Source: DAOTWY01 sp003696565
GTDB taxonomy: Bacteria; Chloroflexota; Anaerolineae; Aggregatilineales; Phototrophicaceae
DNA: 64,000 nucleotides
Direction of reading: 5' to 3'
Assembly (NCBI GenBank): GCA_034435635.1
Contig: DAOTWY010000059.1
Span: 62,001-126,000, forward strand
The position numbers and the translations under genes are program-made. The notes below the pieces were generated by a model. That model made no database searches. It worked only from the letters and a program-made list of their open reading frames with translations, and was not told where the DNA came from. Numbering within the stretch: the stretch's first letter is position 1; each line of letters opens with the position of its first letter. This document shows, in pieces, positions 8,946 through 17,112 of the stretch.

Positions 8946-9239
8946 ATGACACAGTTATTTGGCTTAATTGGATTGTTATCCATTGCCATCATGATGTTTG
9001 TGCTAGGAATGCTTAGTCAACGTCTAGGGCGGGTAACACGGGCTGCCCCATATTATTATGGCTTTTTTCTTTCTGCCATATTTGTGTTGATTGGGGTAGG
9101 TGCCCGGCTTGTCTATCCAGTTGATTCAGATGATCCAGCGTGGGTTTTACTGGTTAATGGCACGCCGGCTTTAGGCATCACCATTGGCTTAGTTGTGGCA
9201 TGGCACTATTGGAGTTGGTTACTGGCTGAACGTGGCTGA
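8946..9239 (+). CDS. Small membrane protein, unknown
   Basis: 97 residues starting at the ATG at 8946. There are three hydrophobic segments: about 3-23 (LFGLIGLLSIAIMMFVLGML), 38-57 (YYGFFLSAIFVLIGVGARLV) and 70-92. It resembles the preceding protein in size and topology, and the two may form a pair in the membrane; this is inference from adjacency. No motif points to a function. Confidence 0.6.
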   Translation: MTQLFGLIGLLSIAIMMFVLGMLSQRLGRVTRAAPYYYGFFLSAIFVLIGVGARLVYPVDSDDPAWVLLVNGTPALGITIGLVVAWHYWSWLLAERG

Positions 9240-9273
9240 AGATCTGTTCGTCGATAGAGAAAAAGGTCGGTAA

Positions 9274-10323
9274 TTGACAAGCTCGCTTTATGAAATCATT
9301 CGGGCTATGCCCAAAATAGAACTACATCGGCATCTGGAAGGTGCTATGCGGATTTCTACCCTAGTGGATATTGCTAGGGATTTTGGGGTTGAAATGCCAG
9401 AGTATGAGGTCGAAACGCTCCGTCCATTTGTTCAGATGATGCCAGATGAACCCCGTACTTGGCAGAATTTTATGGCGAAATTTCGTACACTACGCCAATT
9501 TTATTTGGCACCGGCTGTTATTCGCCGCATCGCACAAGAAGCCGTGATTGATGCCGCCCAAGACAATATCAAATATATGGAACTACGCTTTACCCCCAAA
9601 GCCCTTTGTAACATTGTCAAATGTTCTGCACATGATGTTGTCCGCTGGGTATGTGAAACCGTGGCAGAAACGGCTCAGCAATATGACATTGTTGTCCGTT
9701 TGATTGTTTCGATGAATCGACATGAGAGTGTAGAAGTTGGGGAAAAAGTTACGCAAGCGGCGATTGATCACATGGGCTTAGGTGTCGTTGGTATTGATCT
9801 GGCTGGAATTGAAGCTGGTTATGCGGCGTATCCGTTCCGAGATGTTTTTGAACACGGACGGCGTGCCGGTTTGGGTGTTACGCTCCATGCTGGTGAATGG
9901 GAAGGTCCCCAGAGTGTATGGGACGCAATTAGCAACATTGGCTCTGACCGTATTGGGCACGGCATCCGTGCGATTGAGGATACTGGTGTGGTGCATGTCC
10001 TTGTAGAACGTGGAATTACGTTAGAAGTGTGCCCATCAAGTAATGTCGATAGTGGTGTAGTAGCTTCAATGTCTGCACATCAACTCCCGGTTTTGTTAGC
10101 AAGTGGTTTAAAAGTCACCATTAATACTGATGACCCGTTGGTGAGCGGCATTACTTTGACTGATGAGATTGTGCGTGTGATGGAAAATCTTCCTATTACA
10201 CTGGATGATATTAAACAAATGACGCTTAATGCAGCCCATGCCGCTTTTTTGCCGGATGACGAAAAGCGTGATTTGGTAAAACATTTTGAACGTTTGCTCT
10301 ACGCCTCTGATGTTTTGGACTGA
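9274..10323 (+). CDS. add: Adenosine deaminase family amidohydrolase
   Basis: Zinc-dependent deaminase of the adenosine/adenine/aminodeoxyfutalosine deaminase family, 349 residues. Metal and catalytic motifs visible in order: HRHLEGAMR (first HxH), LHAGEWEGP (His plus the general acid/base region), DRIGHGIRA, EVCPSSN and TINTDDP (Asp ligands). The substrate cannot be settled from sequence alone; adenosine is most likely, but adenine and aminodeoxyfutalosine deaminases share these motifs. The start is TTG at 9274 with AAAGGT six bases upstream; the nearby ATG at 9290 is in another frame. It sits 21 bases ahead of the hydrolase gene. Confidence 0.87.
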   Translation: MTSSLYEIIRAMPKIELHRHLEGAMRISTLVDIARDFGVEMPEYEVETLRPFVQMMPDEPRTWQNFMAKFRTLRQFYLAPAVIRRIAQEAVIDAAQDNIKYMELRFTPKALCNIVKCSAHDVVRWVCETVAETAQQYDIVVRLIVSMNRHESVEVGEKVTQAAIDHMGLGVVGIDLAGIEAGYAAYPFRDVFEHGRRAGLGVTLHAGEWEGPQSVWDAISNIGSDRIGHGIRAIEDTGVVHVLVERGITLEVCPSSNVDSGVVASMSAHQLPVLLASGLKVTINTDDPLVSGITLTDEIVRVMENLPITLDDIKQMTLNAAHAAFLPDDEKRDLVKHFERLLYASDVLD

Positions 10324-10344
10324 GTAGTCAGTTGTGAGATTGTT

Positions 10345-11193
10345 ATGATTCAAGTGGGTGATATTCGTATTCATTTGGTCAGCGATGGGATTACCATGGC
10401 TGATCCTGGCGGTCCTTTTGGGTTGGTGCCACGTGCTTTGTATCGTCAATATTATGAACCGGATGAAAATTTTATGATCCCGATGTGCCTTACTTGCCTG
10501 TTGGTTCAAGTGGATGGCATGAATATTGTGGTTGATACTGGCTTGGGAAATAAATTAAATGACAAACAAAGAAGAATTTGGGGGCTAACTCGCCCAGAAG
10601 GTGGGTTGCTAGATGGTTTAGCGCGGCTTGGTATACAACCTGAGGATGTGCATCTTGTTATTGATACACATCTCCATGCTGACCATTGCTCCGGTAATAC
10701 CTATTATGTGGGCGATACTTTGATGCCGACATTCCCTAATGCGGAATATGTCGTACAGCGACGAGAATATCAGGATGCCAGTCATCCAAATGAACGAACT
10801 GCCGCCACATATCATGACGTTAATTGGCAACCCCTTATTGAAAATGGACAGATGCGTTTGCTAGACGGCGATACAGTGCTTGCCCCTGGTGTGATGGGTG
10901 TTGTTACACCCGGACATACTCCTGGACATATGAGCGTTTGTTTTGAAAGCCAAGGACAACATGCCATGTTTGTTTGTGATATGGCGAGTTTTGCTGTGCA
11001 TTTTGAAAAACTTGGCTGGATGACGGCTTATGATGTGGAGCCATTAGTGACATTGGAAACAAAACGTCGCTGGCAACAATGGGCATTTGAACATGATGCA
11101 GTGGTGATCTTTCCACATGATGTGAAGCGTCCAGCTGGCAGACTCCGTAAAAATGAGAAAGGGCGATTTGAGTTAGCGGTTGTCCCGGTTTAA
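10345..11193 (+). CDS. Metallo-beta-lactamase fold hydrolase
   Basis: 282 residues with the binuclear-metal motif THLHADHCSGN (HxHxDH) and later GHTPGHMS, the third His; the Asp and last His follow in FVCDMASFAVHFEKL and FPHD. The fold hydrolyses lactones, thioesters or phosphodiesters; this member looks closest to the lactonase/YtnP-like group (FPNAEYVVQRREY is typical), but substrate is uncertain. It is likely co-transcribed with the deaminase gene upstream. The end of the gene carries GGGCGATTT, which repeats inverted 24 bases later as AAATCGCCC around the stop and could form a weak terminator. Confidence 0.8.
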   Translation: MIQVGDIRIHLVSDGITMADPGGPFGLVPRALYRQYYEPDENFMIPMCLTCLLVQVDGMNIVVDTGLGNKLNDKQRRIWGLTRPEGGLLDGLARLGIQPEDVHLVIDTHLHADHCSGNTYYVGDTLMPTFPNAEYVVQRREYQDASHPNERTAATYHDVNWQPLIENGQMRLLDGDTVLAPGVMGVVTPGHTPGHMSVCFESQGQHAMFVCDMASFAVHFEKLGWMTAYDVEPLVTLETKRRWQQWAFEHDAVVIFPHDVKRPAGRLRKNEKGRFELAVVPV

Positions 11194-11223
11194 AAATCGC
11201 CCAAGATCATTGATGATTTTAAG

Positions 11224-12204
11224 CTATTGGCGCGCTTGCCATTCTTGGATTGTTTGTTGCAAAAATGCACGCACTTCTGGGTCTTCTATATCACTGACTG
11301 CTTCATAATAAATATCGTCAACTTGAATCCGGACACCCCCACCAGGGGCTGGTAAAACATGCAAAACACGCCCAGAATATTCTGGTGTGTGTTTTAGTTT
11401 ATGCTGTAAATATGCCTCAATCGCATTGGCGATATTCAGTTCTGGAACGGGTGCAGCTTCATATTTACCGCGACTAGTCGGTTTAATACTGTCCTCGATA
11501 CGATATTTGGGTAAATCTCCAGGCATTGCGCCATCTAATGAAATGGGCGGCGGTGGTGCGGATTTAGTAGCTGGTGTATCTGGTAATGATTCTGCGGGGT
11601 CGGGTGGGTTATTATCTGGCTTGTTTACCACATCGGATAACTCACGCATGATTTTGATAAAAGTCTCTTTGGTGTTTGGGGCATCAACCAAACTCCGATA
11701 GCCGGTGTTATTGATCTGCACAATTAGTCGCCCATCACGTGGATCACGCAATACACTTAAAACTTCTTCTGCGGGAATAGTTGCGCCATTATCCATTTTG
11801 ACCCGGACATTACCACGTTGATAACGCATTGGTGCAGGTTTTTTAGGGGCTGCTTCTGGCGTATCATCTATGGGGGGTAATTCTTTGGCAAGGGAGGATG
11901 GGTCTAGCAACATATCTAAATCAGGCAGGTCATCAAAATCATTTTTCTTGGGTTTACGTTTCATGGCAGGAATCTCCATTGACTCATCAACTTGTGGGGT
12001 GGGGTTTTCTTGGCGGTTCTTACGGGCTTTATATAACGGTTTGAAGTAAATAAACCATGCAAATGCTGCCAGCAATAAAATGCTAGAGCCACATACCATC
12101 ACAAATAACCCTGTTGGGAGTTGGCTGAAAAAATCACTGAACTGATTTTCTATGCTGAAAGGTTGATCACCAGGGCGTTGTAAAAAGGGGGCTATCTGAA
12201 ACAT
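11224..12204 (-). CDS. Membrane-anchored protein with cytoplasmic proline-rich region, unknown
   Basis: 326 residues. One membrane helix lies at about 33-54 (GLFVMVCGSSILLLAAFAWF), followed by a basic stretch and then a long charged and Pro-rich region (about 65-125). A conserved-looking patch GNVRVKMDNGATIPAEEVLSVLRDPRDGRLIV comes next. A second Pro/Ala-rich linker precedes a C-terminal module NIANAIEAYLQHKLKHTPEYSGRVLHVL. No family is recognised; the two small folded patches look like beta-rich docking domains. It lies 10 bases downstream of mutM on the same strand, so the pair is probably one transcript. Confidence 0.65.
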   Translation of the reverse strand: MFQIAPFLQRPGDQPFSIENQFSDFFSQLPTGLFVMVCGSSILLLAAFAWFIYFKPLYKARKNRQENPTPQVDESMEIPAMKRKPKKNDFDDLPDLDMLLDPSSLAKELPPIDDTPEAAPKKPAPMRYQRGNVRVKMDNGATIPAEEVLSVLRDPRDGRLIVQINNTGYRSLVDAPNTKETFIKIMRELSDVVNKPDNNPPDPAESLPDTPATKSAPPPPISLDGAMPGDLPKYRIEDSIKPTSRGKYEAAPVPELNIANAIEAYLQHKLKHTPEYSGRVLHVLPAPGGGVRIQVDDIYYEAVSDIEDPEVRAFLQQTIQEWQARQ

Positions 12205-12214
12205 AATCTATCCC

Positions 12215-13030
12215 TTATTTTTGACAGTTTGGACAAAAGTGGGTACCACGTTGTGCCACCCGAATTTTTTTAATTGACATGCCGCATCGTGGGCATGGTT
12301 GATCCGCTTTTCCATAAACCAATAAATAATCCTGTGATGCTCCTTTTGAGCCATCCGGTTTACGATACCAGTTGATACTTGCCCCCTCATGGTCAATTCC
12401 GGCTTTCAGGGCATTACGTATGGCACCATAAAGCCGTTGTATTTCGTCATTTGTTAATGTATCACTCTGGCGTTGGGGGTGAATTTGCGCACGAAACAAC
12501 GCCTCATCCGCATAAATATTACCGATGCCTGCAATAAATGTTTGATCCAACAATAATGATTTAATTGTACGTTGATAACGCCGAATGCGCAGCAGAAAAT
12601 CATCCTGTTTAAAGCTATCATCAAGCGGCTCTGGTCCTAATTTACTAGTGATTGTTTCAATATTGTTTGTCAGGTAAACCTTGCCAAATTTGCGCGAATC
12701 AGAAAAACGCAGTTGTTTGTTATTATCCAGATCAAGCTGGAAATGTACCCACCGGTCAGCATCATGTACCACACCGGCATCTGCCACATATAAACGCCCA
12801 GTCATTTTTAGGTGAATAACCAGCACATCATGATTTAGCTCACACAAGATATATTTGGCACGTCGGTTAATAGATTGGATTGTCTGTCCAGTGATGCGTG
12901 CGGCAAAATTGGTTGGTTCCGGACTATGGATTGTCTTTTCCCAATCGTACCACATACTGATAATACGCCGTCCAATGAGCGGTTTTCGTAAGTTTCTAAC
13001 AATGGTCTCAACTTCTGGTAACTCTGGCAT
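12215..13030 (-). CDS. mutM: Formamidopyrimidine-DNA glycosylase (Fpg/MutM)
   Basis: Removes oxidised purines such as 8-oxoguanine and nicks the DNA by beta/delta elimination. 271 residues, the normal size. The N-terminus MPELPEVETIVRNL supplies the catalytic proline (P2 after Met removal) and E3; the beta-hairpin lysine is in NRRAKYILCEL; the H2TH helix region is FIAGIGNIYADEALFRAQIHP. The C-terminal zinc finger is CPRCGMSIKKIRVAQRGTHFCPNC (written here in parts: CPRCG, RGTHFCPNC), with the damage-binding arginine in QRGTH. It is divergent from the small gene at 13130. Confidence 0.96.
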   Translation of the reverse strand: MPELPEVETIVRNLRKPLIGRRIISMWYDWEKTIHSPEPTNFAARITGQTIQSINRRAKYILCELNHDVLVIHLKMTGRLYVADAGVVHDADRWVHFQLDLDNNKQLRFSDSRKFGKVYLTNNIETITSKLGPEPLDDSFKQDDFLLRIRRYQRTIKSLLLDQTFIAGIGNIYADEALFRAQIHPQRQSDTLTNDEIQRLYGAIRNALKAGIDHEGASINWYRKPDGSKGASQDYLLVYGKADQPCPRCGMSIKKIRVAQRGTHFCPNCQK

Positions 13031-13085
13031 GTTTTATTCTACCGGATATTTGCTTGTTCAAGTGTACGAATTTAACAACAAACCA

Positions 13086-13094
13086 TGTTATAAT
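13086..13094 (+). promoter_or_regulatory. Extended -10 promoter upstream of the 13130 gene
   Basis: TGTTATAAT, a perfect TATAAT preceded by TG-n, 35 bases upstream of the start codon and in the divergent gap from mutM. Confidence 0.5.
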
Positions 13095-13129
13095 CTCCCA
13101 ATAATTTCATCAAGTGAAGGCTATGGACG

Positions 13130-13528
13130 ATGCGGAATTTCAAAACACTCGATCATGTTGTTATTGATCATGAGACAGGTATTATTACGCTATCAGCTCA
13201 GCAGGATGATTTAACCTCAACGCGGCTTTCAATGCGTCGAGAAGGCAGCTATCTTTCAATTTCCGCCAGCTATGGTCCCATTGAAATTGCTATGCGTCCA
13301 CGTTTTGCAGAGGTGGTTCGCGTGTTGTCTAAGATGCAACCAGTTGAAGGCTTACAAACAACACGCCAGGTTGGAACCGGACAAGCTTATTTGGCGATGG
13401 GGTTACAGGCAGATAAGGGGTTGGTTATTCGTCCGACAATTGTTGCAGACGCGACAGGGCACATTTGTTTTAATCTCTTTCTGACGGATGACGTTTGCCA
13501 GGCTTTGTTTGACTGGCTAGATATTTAA
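13130..13528 (+). CDS. Small hypothetical protein
   Basis: 132 residues, no recognised family. The composition is that of an ordinary soluble alpha/beta protein, with stretches LDHVVIDHETGIITLSAQQDD, GSYLSISASYGPIEIAMRPRF and a C-terminal hydrophobic LTDDVCQALFDWLDI. The start at 13130 follows AAGG nine bases upstream. An ATG at 13123 in another frame closes after 14 codons and is not a real start. Its promoter is the extended -10 at 13086; the gene ends just before the riboswitch promoter, so it forms its own unit between mutM and gcvH. Confidence 0.65.
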   Translation: MRNFKTLDHVVIDHETGIITLSAQQDDLTSTRLSMRREGSYLSISASYGPIEIAMRPRFAEVVRVLSKMQPVEGLQTTRQVGTGQAYLAMGLQADKGLVIRPTIVADATGHICFNLFLTDDVCQALFDWLDI

Positions 13529-13529
13529 C

Positions 13530-13558
13530 TTGTCATTCCCATTCAATCTGGATACAAT
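13530..13558 (+). promoter_or_regulatory. Promoter of the glycine-riboswitch-controlled gcv operon
   Basis: TTGTCA at 13530-13535, exactly 17 bases, then TACAAT at 13553-13558. The predicted start near 13565 coincides with the first base of the riboswitch P1 helix, which strongly supports it. Confidence 0.7.
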
Positions 13559-13564
13559 TCATAA

Positions 13565-13669
13565 GACAGCGGTTTTCAGTGAGAGCACTTATTGCAAAAT
13601 AAGTCGCCGAAGGGGCAAGCGGTGAGTAAGCTGGTCTGACCGTGAAACTCTCAGGCAAAAGGAACTGTT
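13565..13669 (+). promoter_or_regulatory. Glycine riboswitch, single aptamer
   Basis: The conserved aptamer core is readable: GTGAGAG near 13580, GTCGCCGAAGG near 13603 with GGCAAGC, and GAAACTCTCAGGCAAAAGGAAC near 13644-13665 (shown in pieces: GAAACTCTCAGG, CAAAAGGAAC). P1 can be closed by ACAG (13565-13568) with CTGT (13665-13668). Only one aptamer is visible, so this is a singlet rather than the classic tandem. It precedes gcvH-gcvPA-gcvPB and is followed by a strong intrinsic terminator, so glycine would act by transcription control. The 3' strand of P1 (CTGTT) could also pair with AACAG in the terminator's 5' arm, a possible switching interaction (inference). Confidence 0.92.
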
Positions 13670-13706
13670 AACCATGATGATCTGGACATGGGCTTACCAT
13701 CAACAG

Positions 13707-13737
13707 GCGAACAGCATCCACTGTTCGCTTTTTTGTT
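13707..13737 (+). terminator. Intrinsic terminator of the glycine riboswitch expression platform
   Basis: An 8-bp stem GCGAACAG/CTGTTCGC (13707-13714 and 13721-13728), 6-base loop, then TTTTTTGTTT. It lies between the aptamer and gcvH, so it is a regulated attenuator and not the end of a gene. Confidence 0.85.
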
Positions 13738-13761
13738 TCATAGTGTTTAAGGAGGCTGATA

Positions 13762-14145
13762 ATGAATTTCCCGTCTGATTTAAAGTATGCAAAAAGCGAT
13801 GAATGGGTACGCATTGACGGTAATACGGCAGTGGTAGGATTGTCAGATTATGCGCAAGACGCGCTTAATGATATTGTGTATGTTGAATTGCCGGAAGTAG
13901 GTGACACCTTTGAAAAAGGGGCGGTTTTTGGCTCTGTTGAGTCGGTTAAGGCTGCCAGTGATATTTATTTACCCGTTGCCGGAAAAGTGTTAGAGGTTAA
14001 TACTCGCTTAGAAGATGAGCCTGAACTTATTAACTCTGATCCATATGGAGATGGTTGGTTGCTCAAAATTGAACTGACGAGCGAGGCGGATACATCTGAT
14101 TTGATGAGTGCGGATGATTATGCTGCGTATTGTGAGGATCGTTAG
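13762..14145 (+). CDS. gcvH: Glycine cleavage system H protein
   Basis: The lipoyl carrier that shuttles the aminomethyl group between P, T and L proteins. 127 residues, standard length. The lipoylation site is the Lys in GSVESVKAASDIY, within the conserved hairpin; GLSDYAQDALNDIVYVELP is the family signature. A strong Shine-Dalgarno AAGGAGG (13749-13755) stands six bases before the ATG. It is first in the riboswitch-controlled operon and is followed two bases later by gcvPA. Confidence 0.97.
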   Translation: MNFPSDLKYAKSDEWVRIDGNTAVVGLSDYAQDALNDIVYVELPEVGDTFEKGAVFGSVESVKAASDIYLPVAGKVLEVNTRLEDEPELINSDPYGDGWLLKIELTSEADTSDLMSADDYAAYCEDR

Positions 14146-14147
14146 AC

Positions 14148-15482
14148 GTGAGCTATATACCTCATACAGAAGCTGAACGCCAGCAGATGCTCTCTGCTAT
14201 AGGTGTGACGACAATTGAAGACCTCTTTGATGCTGTGCCAGCTAGCCACCGTTTTCCAGATTTGAACTTGCCGGAGCCATTGAGTGAAATGGAAATTGCC
14301 GCAGAAATGCAGGCTTTGGCAGAAGCCAATGAACACGCTGGGGATTTTGTGCTGTTCCGTGGGGCTGGGGCATATCATCATTTTATCCCATCTGTTGTCA
14401 ATCATATGTTGATGCGCGGCGAATTTTATACCGCCTATACACCATATCAGCCAGAAGTGAGCCAAGGTACGCTCCAAGCCGTTTTTGAATATCAAAGCAT
14501 GATGTGTGCCTTGACTGGGATGGATGCTGCGAATGCTAGCCATTATGACGGTGCGACGAGTTTAGCTGAAGCTGTAACTGTCGCACTAGATGCGACACGC
14601 GGCAAGCGTAATAAGATCATCCTCAGCCATGCCATTAATCCACAATATCGTGCGGTGTTGCGCACGTATCATCAAGGGCGTGATCTTAAAATTGTGGGGG
14701 ATAATGGACATGCTGACATTCCAGATTTAATTGACATGCTCGACGATAATACTGCAATGCTTGCTGTTAGTTATCCAAATTTCTTTGGACAAATCGATGA
14801 TCTAAAACAGTTGGCGGATAAAGTGCATGAGGTTGGCGCGCTGCTGGTGATGGTTGTCAATCCCATGGCATTAAGTTTATTCAAAAGTCCAGGGGCTTTA
14901 GGGGCAGATATTGTTGTTGGGGAAGGGCAACCATTGGGTGTGCCCTTGAGTTTTGGCGGACCATATTTAGGCTTTTTTGCCGTCAAAGAAAAATATGTGC
15001 GTAAAATCCCAGGACGTATTATCGGCGAGACAACTGATTCTACAGGCAAACGTGCTTTTGTGATGACCTTGCGTCCACGTGAGCAAGATATTCGGCGAGA
15101 GAAAGCTTCTAGCAATATCTGCACCAATCAAGGATTGATGGCACTAGCTGCTGCAATTTATCTATCACTAATGGGTAAAAATGGATTACGCCAAGTTGGT
15201 GAATTGAACTATCATAAAGCCCATTATGCCGCTAGAGAAATTGATCAATTGGATGGATTTAGTGTGGATTTTTCTAAACCGTTCTTTAATGAATTTATGG
15301 TGAAGTGCCCTATGCCTGTTCAGCAAATTAATGACCGCTTGATCAACGAGGGCATCATTGGAGGATATGATTTAGAGAAAGACTACAAACACCTTAAAAA
15401 CACAATGCTATTATGCGTCACAGAGATGAACATACGTGATGAAATTGATGCGCTGGTGGATGTGCTGCGGGAGGTGAAATAA
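14148..15482 (+). CDS. gcvPA: Glycine dehydrogenase (decarboxylating) subunit 1, P protein alpha
   Basis: One half of the split P protein, which decarboxylates glycine with PLP and passes the aminomethyl group to GcvH. 444 residues, as usual for the split alpha subunit. It begins SYIPHTEAERQQMLSAIGV and contains GAYHHFIPSVVNHM, FYTAYTPYQPEVSQGTLQ and EYQSMMCALTGMDAANAS, all characteristic. The start is GTG at 14148, two bases after the gcvH stop, with GAGGATC about nine bases upstream. The alpha subunit lacks the PLP lysine, which is in gcvPB. The stop overlaps the gcvPB start by one base (TAATG). Confidence 0.96.
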   Translation: MSYIPHTEAERQQMLSAIGVTTIEDLFDAVPASHRFPDLNLPEPLSEMEIAAEMQALAEANEHAGDFVLFRGAGAYHHFIPSVVNHMLMRGEFYTAYTPYQPEVSQGTLQAVFEYQSMMCALTGMDAANASHYDGATSLAEAVTVALDATRGKRNKIILSHAINPQYRAVLRTYHQGRDLKIVGDNGHADIPDLIDMLDDNTAMLAVSYPNFFGQIDDLKQLADKVHEVGALLVMVVNPMALSLFKSPGALGADIVVGEGQPLGVPLSFGGPYLGFFAVKEKYVRKIPGRIIGETTDSTGKRAFVMTLRPREQDIRREKASSNICTNQGLMALAAAIYLSLMGKNGLRQVGELNYHKAHYAAREIDQLDGFSVDFSKPFFNEFMVKCPMPVQQINDRLINEGIIGGYDLEKDYKHLKNTMLLCVTEMNIRDEIDALVDVLREVK

Positions 15483-16987
15483 TGGATGCACCTCAAACAA
15501 TCGAAAAAACAAATGCACTTGAACCATTAATTTATGAGATCAGTACACCCGGGCGCATTGGGGTAAATTTACCAAAATGTGACGTGCCAGAAAGCGACCT
15601 GCCTACAGAATTGATGCGGGATGACCTAAAATTACCGGAAGTGAGTGAGATGCAGGTTGTCCGTCATTTTGTGCGCCTTAGCCAGTTGAATCATGCGATC
15701 GATACCGGATTTTATCCGTTGGGGTCTTGTACGATGAAATATAACCCCAAAATCAATGAGGATATGGCACGATTGCCCGGGTTTGCCTTGTTGCATCCAC
15801 TGACTGATACAGCAGGGACGCAGGGCGCGCTGGCGTTAATGTATGATCTGCAAACTTGGTTAGCGGAGATTGCTGGCTTTGCTGGTGTCAGCTTAGTACC
15901 AGCGGCTGGGGCGCAAGGTGAATTCGCTGGCATTTTGATGATCCGTAAATATCATTTGGATCGGGGCGACGCGCAACGGACTAAAATTTTGGTACCAAAT
16001 AGCGCACACGGAACAAACCCCGCAACGGTGACAATGGCAGGGATGGAAGTTATTGAATTGCCGTCCGATTCTGATGGAAATGTTGACCTAGACGCGCTCA
16101 AGACGGTTTGCACCGGTGAACTAGCAAATCAAATCGCGGGAATGATGATTACTGTACCGAGCACGTTGGGCTTGTTTGAAAGTCATATTTTGGAAGTGGT
16201 AGAAGCTGTGCATGAAGCCGGTGGCTTAATGTATATGGATGGCGCGAACATGAACGCGCTGATGGGTGTGGTTAAGCCCGGTGAATTAGGCTTTGACGTG
16301 ATGCACTATAATCTCCATAAAACTTTCTCTACGCCACATGGTGGTGGAGGACCAGGGTGTGGCGCGGTTGGTGTCGCTGAGCGATTGATGGACTATCGTC
16401 CGGGTCCGGTTGTTGAAATTATCGAGCCGGATGATGATGCCCCACTCTATGGTTTGGTTGAACCACCTAAAACCATCGGAAAACTTAAAGCGTTTTGGGG
16501 TAATTTTGGCATGCACATCCGTGCTTATGCGTATATTCGTGCTTACGGCGCATCGGGTCTTAAGGATGTTACCCGTCATGCTGTGCTAAACGCCAATTAC
16601 GTGCGAGCGATGCTAAAGGATACTTATCACCTGCCATATCCACGCATTTGTGGGCATGAGTTTGTGATGGAAGGACGATTTAGTGATGTCGAGGATATTC
16701 ATGCTTTGGATATTTCTAAGCGGTTGATGGATTACGGTATTCATCCACCAACTAACTATTTCCCGTTGATCGTTAAAGAAGCTCTGTTGATTGAACCAAC
16801 AGAAACTGAAACCAAGCAAACGCTAGATGAATTCATTAACGTAATGAAGACCATTGCTCGGGAAGCGCATGAAACACCTGACTTATTGCATGAGGCACCG
16901 CATGTCACACCTGTTCGCCGTTTGGATGAGGTGAAAGCCGCAAAGCAACTAGTGCTGTGCTGTGCGCCTGTGATGAAATCACATTGA
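15482..16987 (+). CDS. gcvPB: Glycine dehydrogenase (decarboxylating) subunit 2, P protein beta
   Basis: The PLP-carrying half of the split P protein, 501 residues. Signature stretches: HFVRLSQLNHAIDTGFYPLGSC, MKYNPKINEDMARLPGF, PAAGAQGEFAGI, PNSAHGTNPATVTMAGM, and the Schiff-base Lys in NLHKTFSTPHGGGGPG. It is coupled to gcvPA by a one-base overlap. The last 25 or so residues (KQLVLCCAPVMKSH) are a slightly unusual tail. A strong perfect-stem terminator closes the operon; gcvT and glyA are not in this operon but sit fused about 1.1 kb downstream of it on the opposite strand. Confidence 0.96.
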   Translation: MDAPQTIEKTNALEPLIYEISTPGRIGVNLPKCDVPESDLPTELMRDDLKLPEVSEMQVVRHFVRLSQLNHAIDTGFYPLGSCTMKYNPKINEDMARLPGFALLHPLTDTAGTQGALALMYDLQTWLAEIAGFAGVSLVPAAGAQGEFAGILMIRKYHLDRGDAQRTKILVPNSAHGTNPATVTMAGMEVIELPSDSDGNVDLDALKTVCTGELANQIAGMMITVPSTLGLFESHILEVVEAVHEAGGLMYMDGANMNALMGVVKPGELGFDVMHYNLHKTFSTPHGGGGPGCGAVGVAERLMDYRPGPVVEIIEPDDDAPLYGLVEPPKTIGKLKAFWGNFGMHIRAYAYIRAYGASGLKDVTRHAVLNANYVRAMLKDTYHLPYPRICGHEFVMEGRFSDVEDIHALDISKRLMDYGIHPPTNYFPLIVKEALLIEPTETETKQTLDEFINVMKTIAREAHETPDLLHEAPHVTPVRRLDEVKAAKQLVLCCAPVMKSH

Positions 16988-17029
16988 CATCAACCTTTAG
17001 TGGATTGGCAGTAACCGACTTTTTCTATT

Positions 17030-17070
17030 AAAAAAGCATGGTAACAAAGGGACTTACCATGCTTTTTTGC
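17030..17070 (+). terminator. Terminator of the gcv operon
   Basis: A perfect 15-bp stem AAAAAAGCATGGTAA/TTACCATGCTTTTTT (17030-17044 and 17054-17068) with a 9-base loop and a six-T tail. Confidence 0.9.
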
Positions 17071-17112
17071 TGGCTATAGCGCGGCTTCATAATCTTCGCT
17101 ATACTCCCCGCC

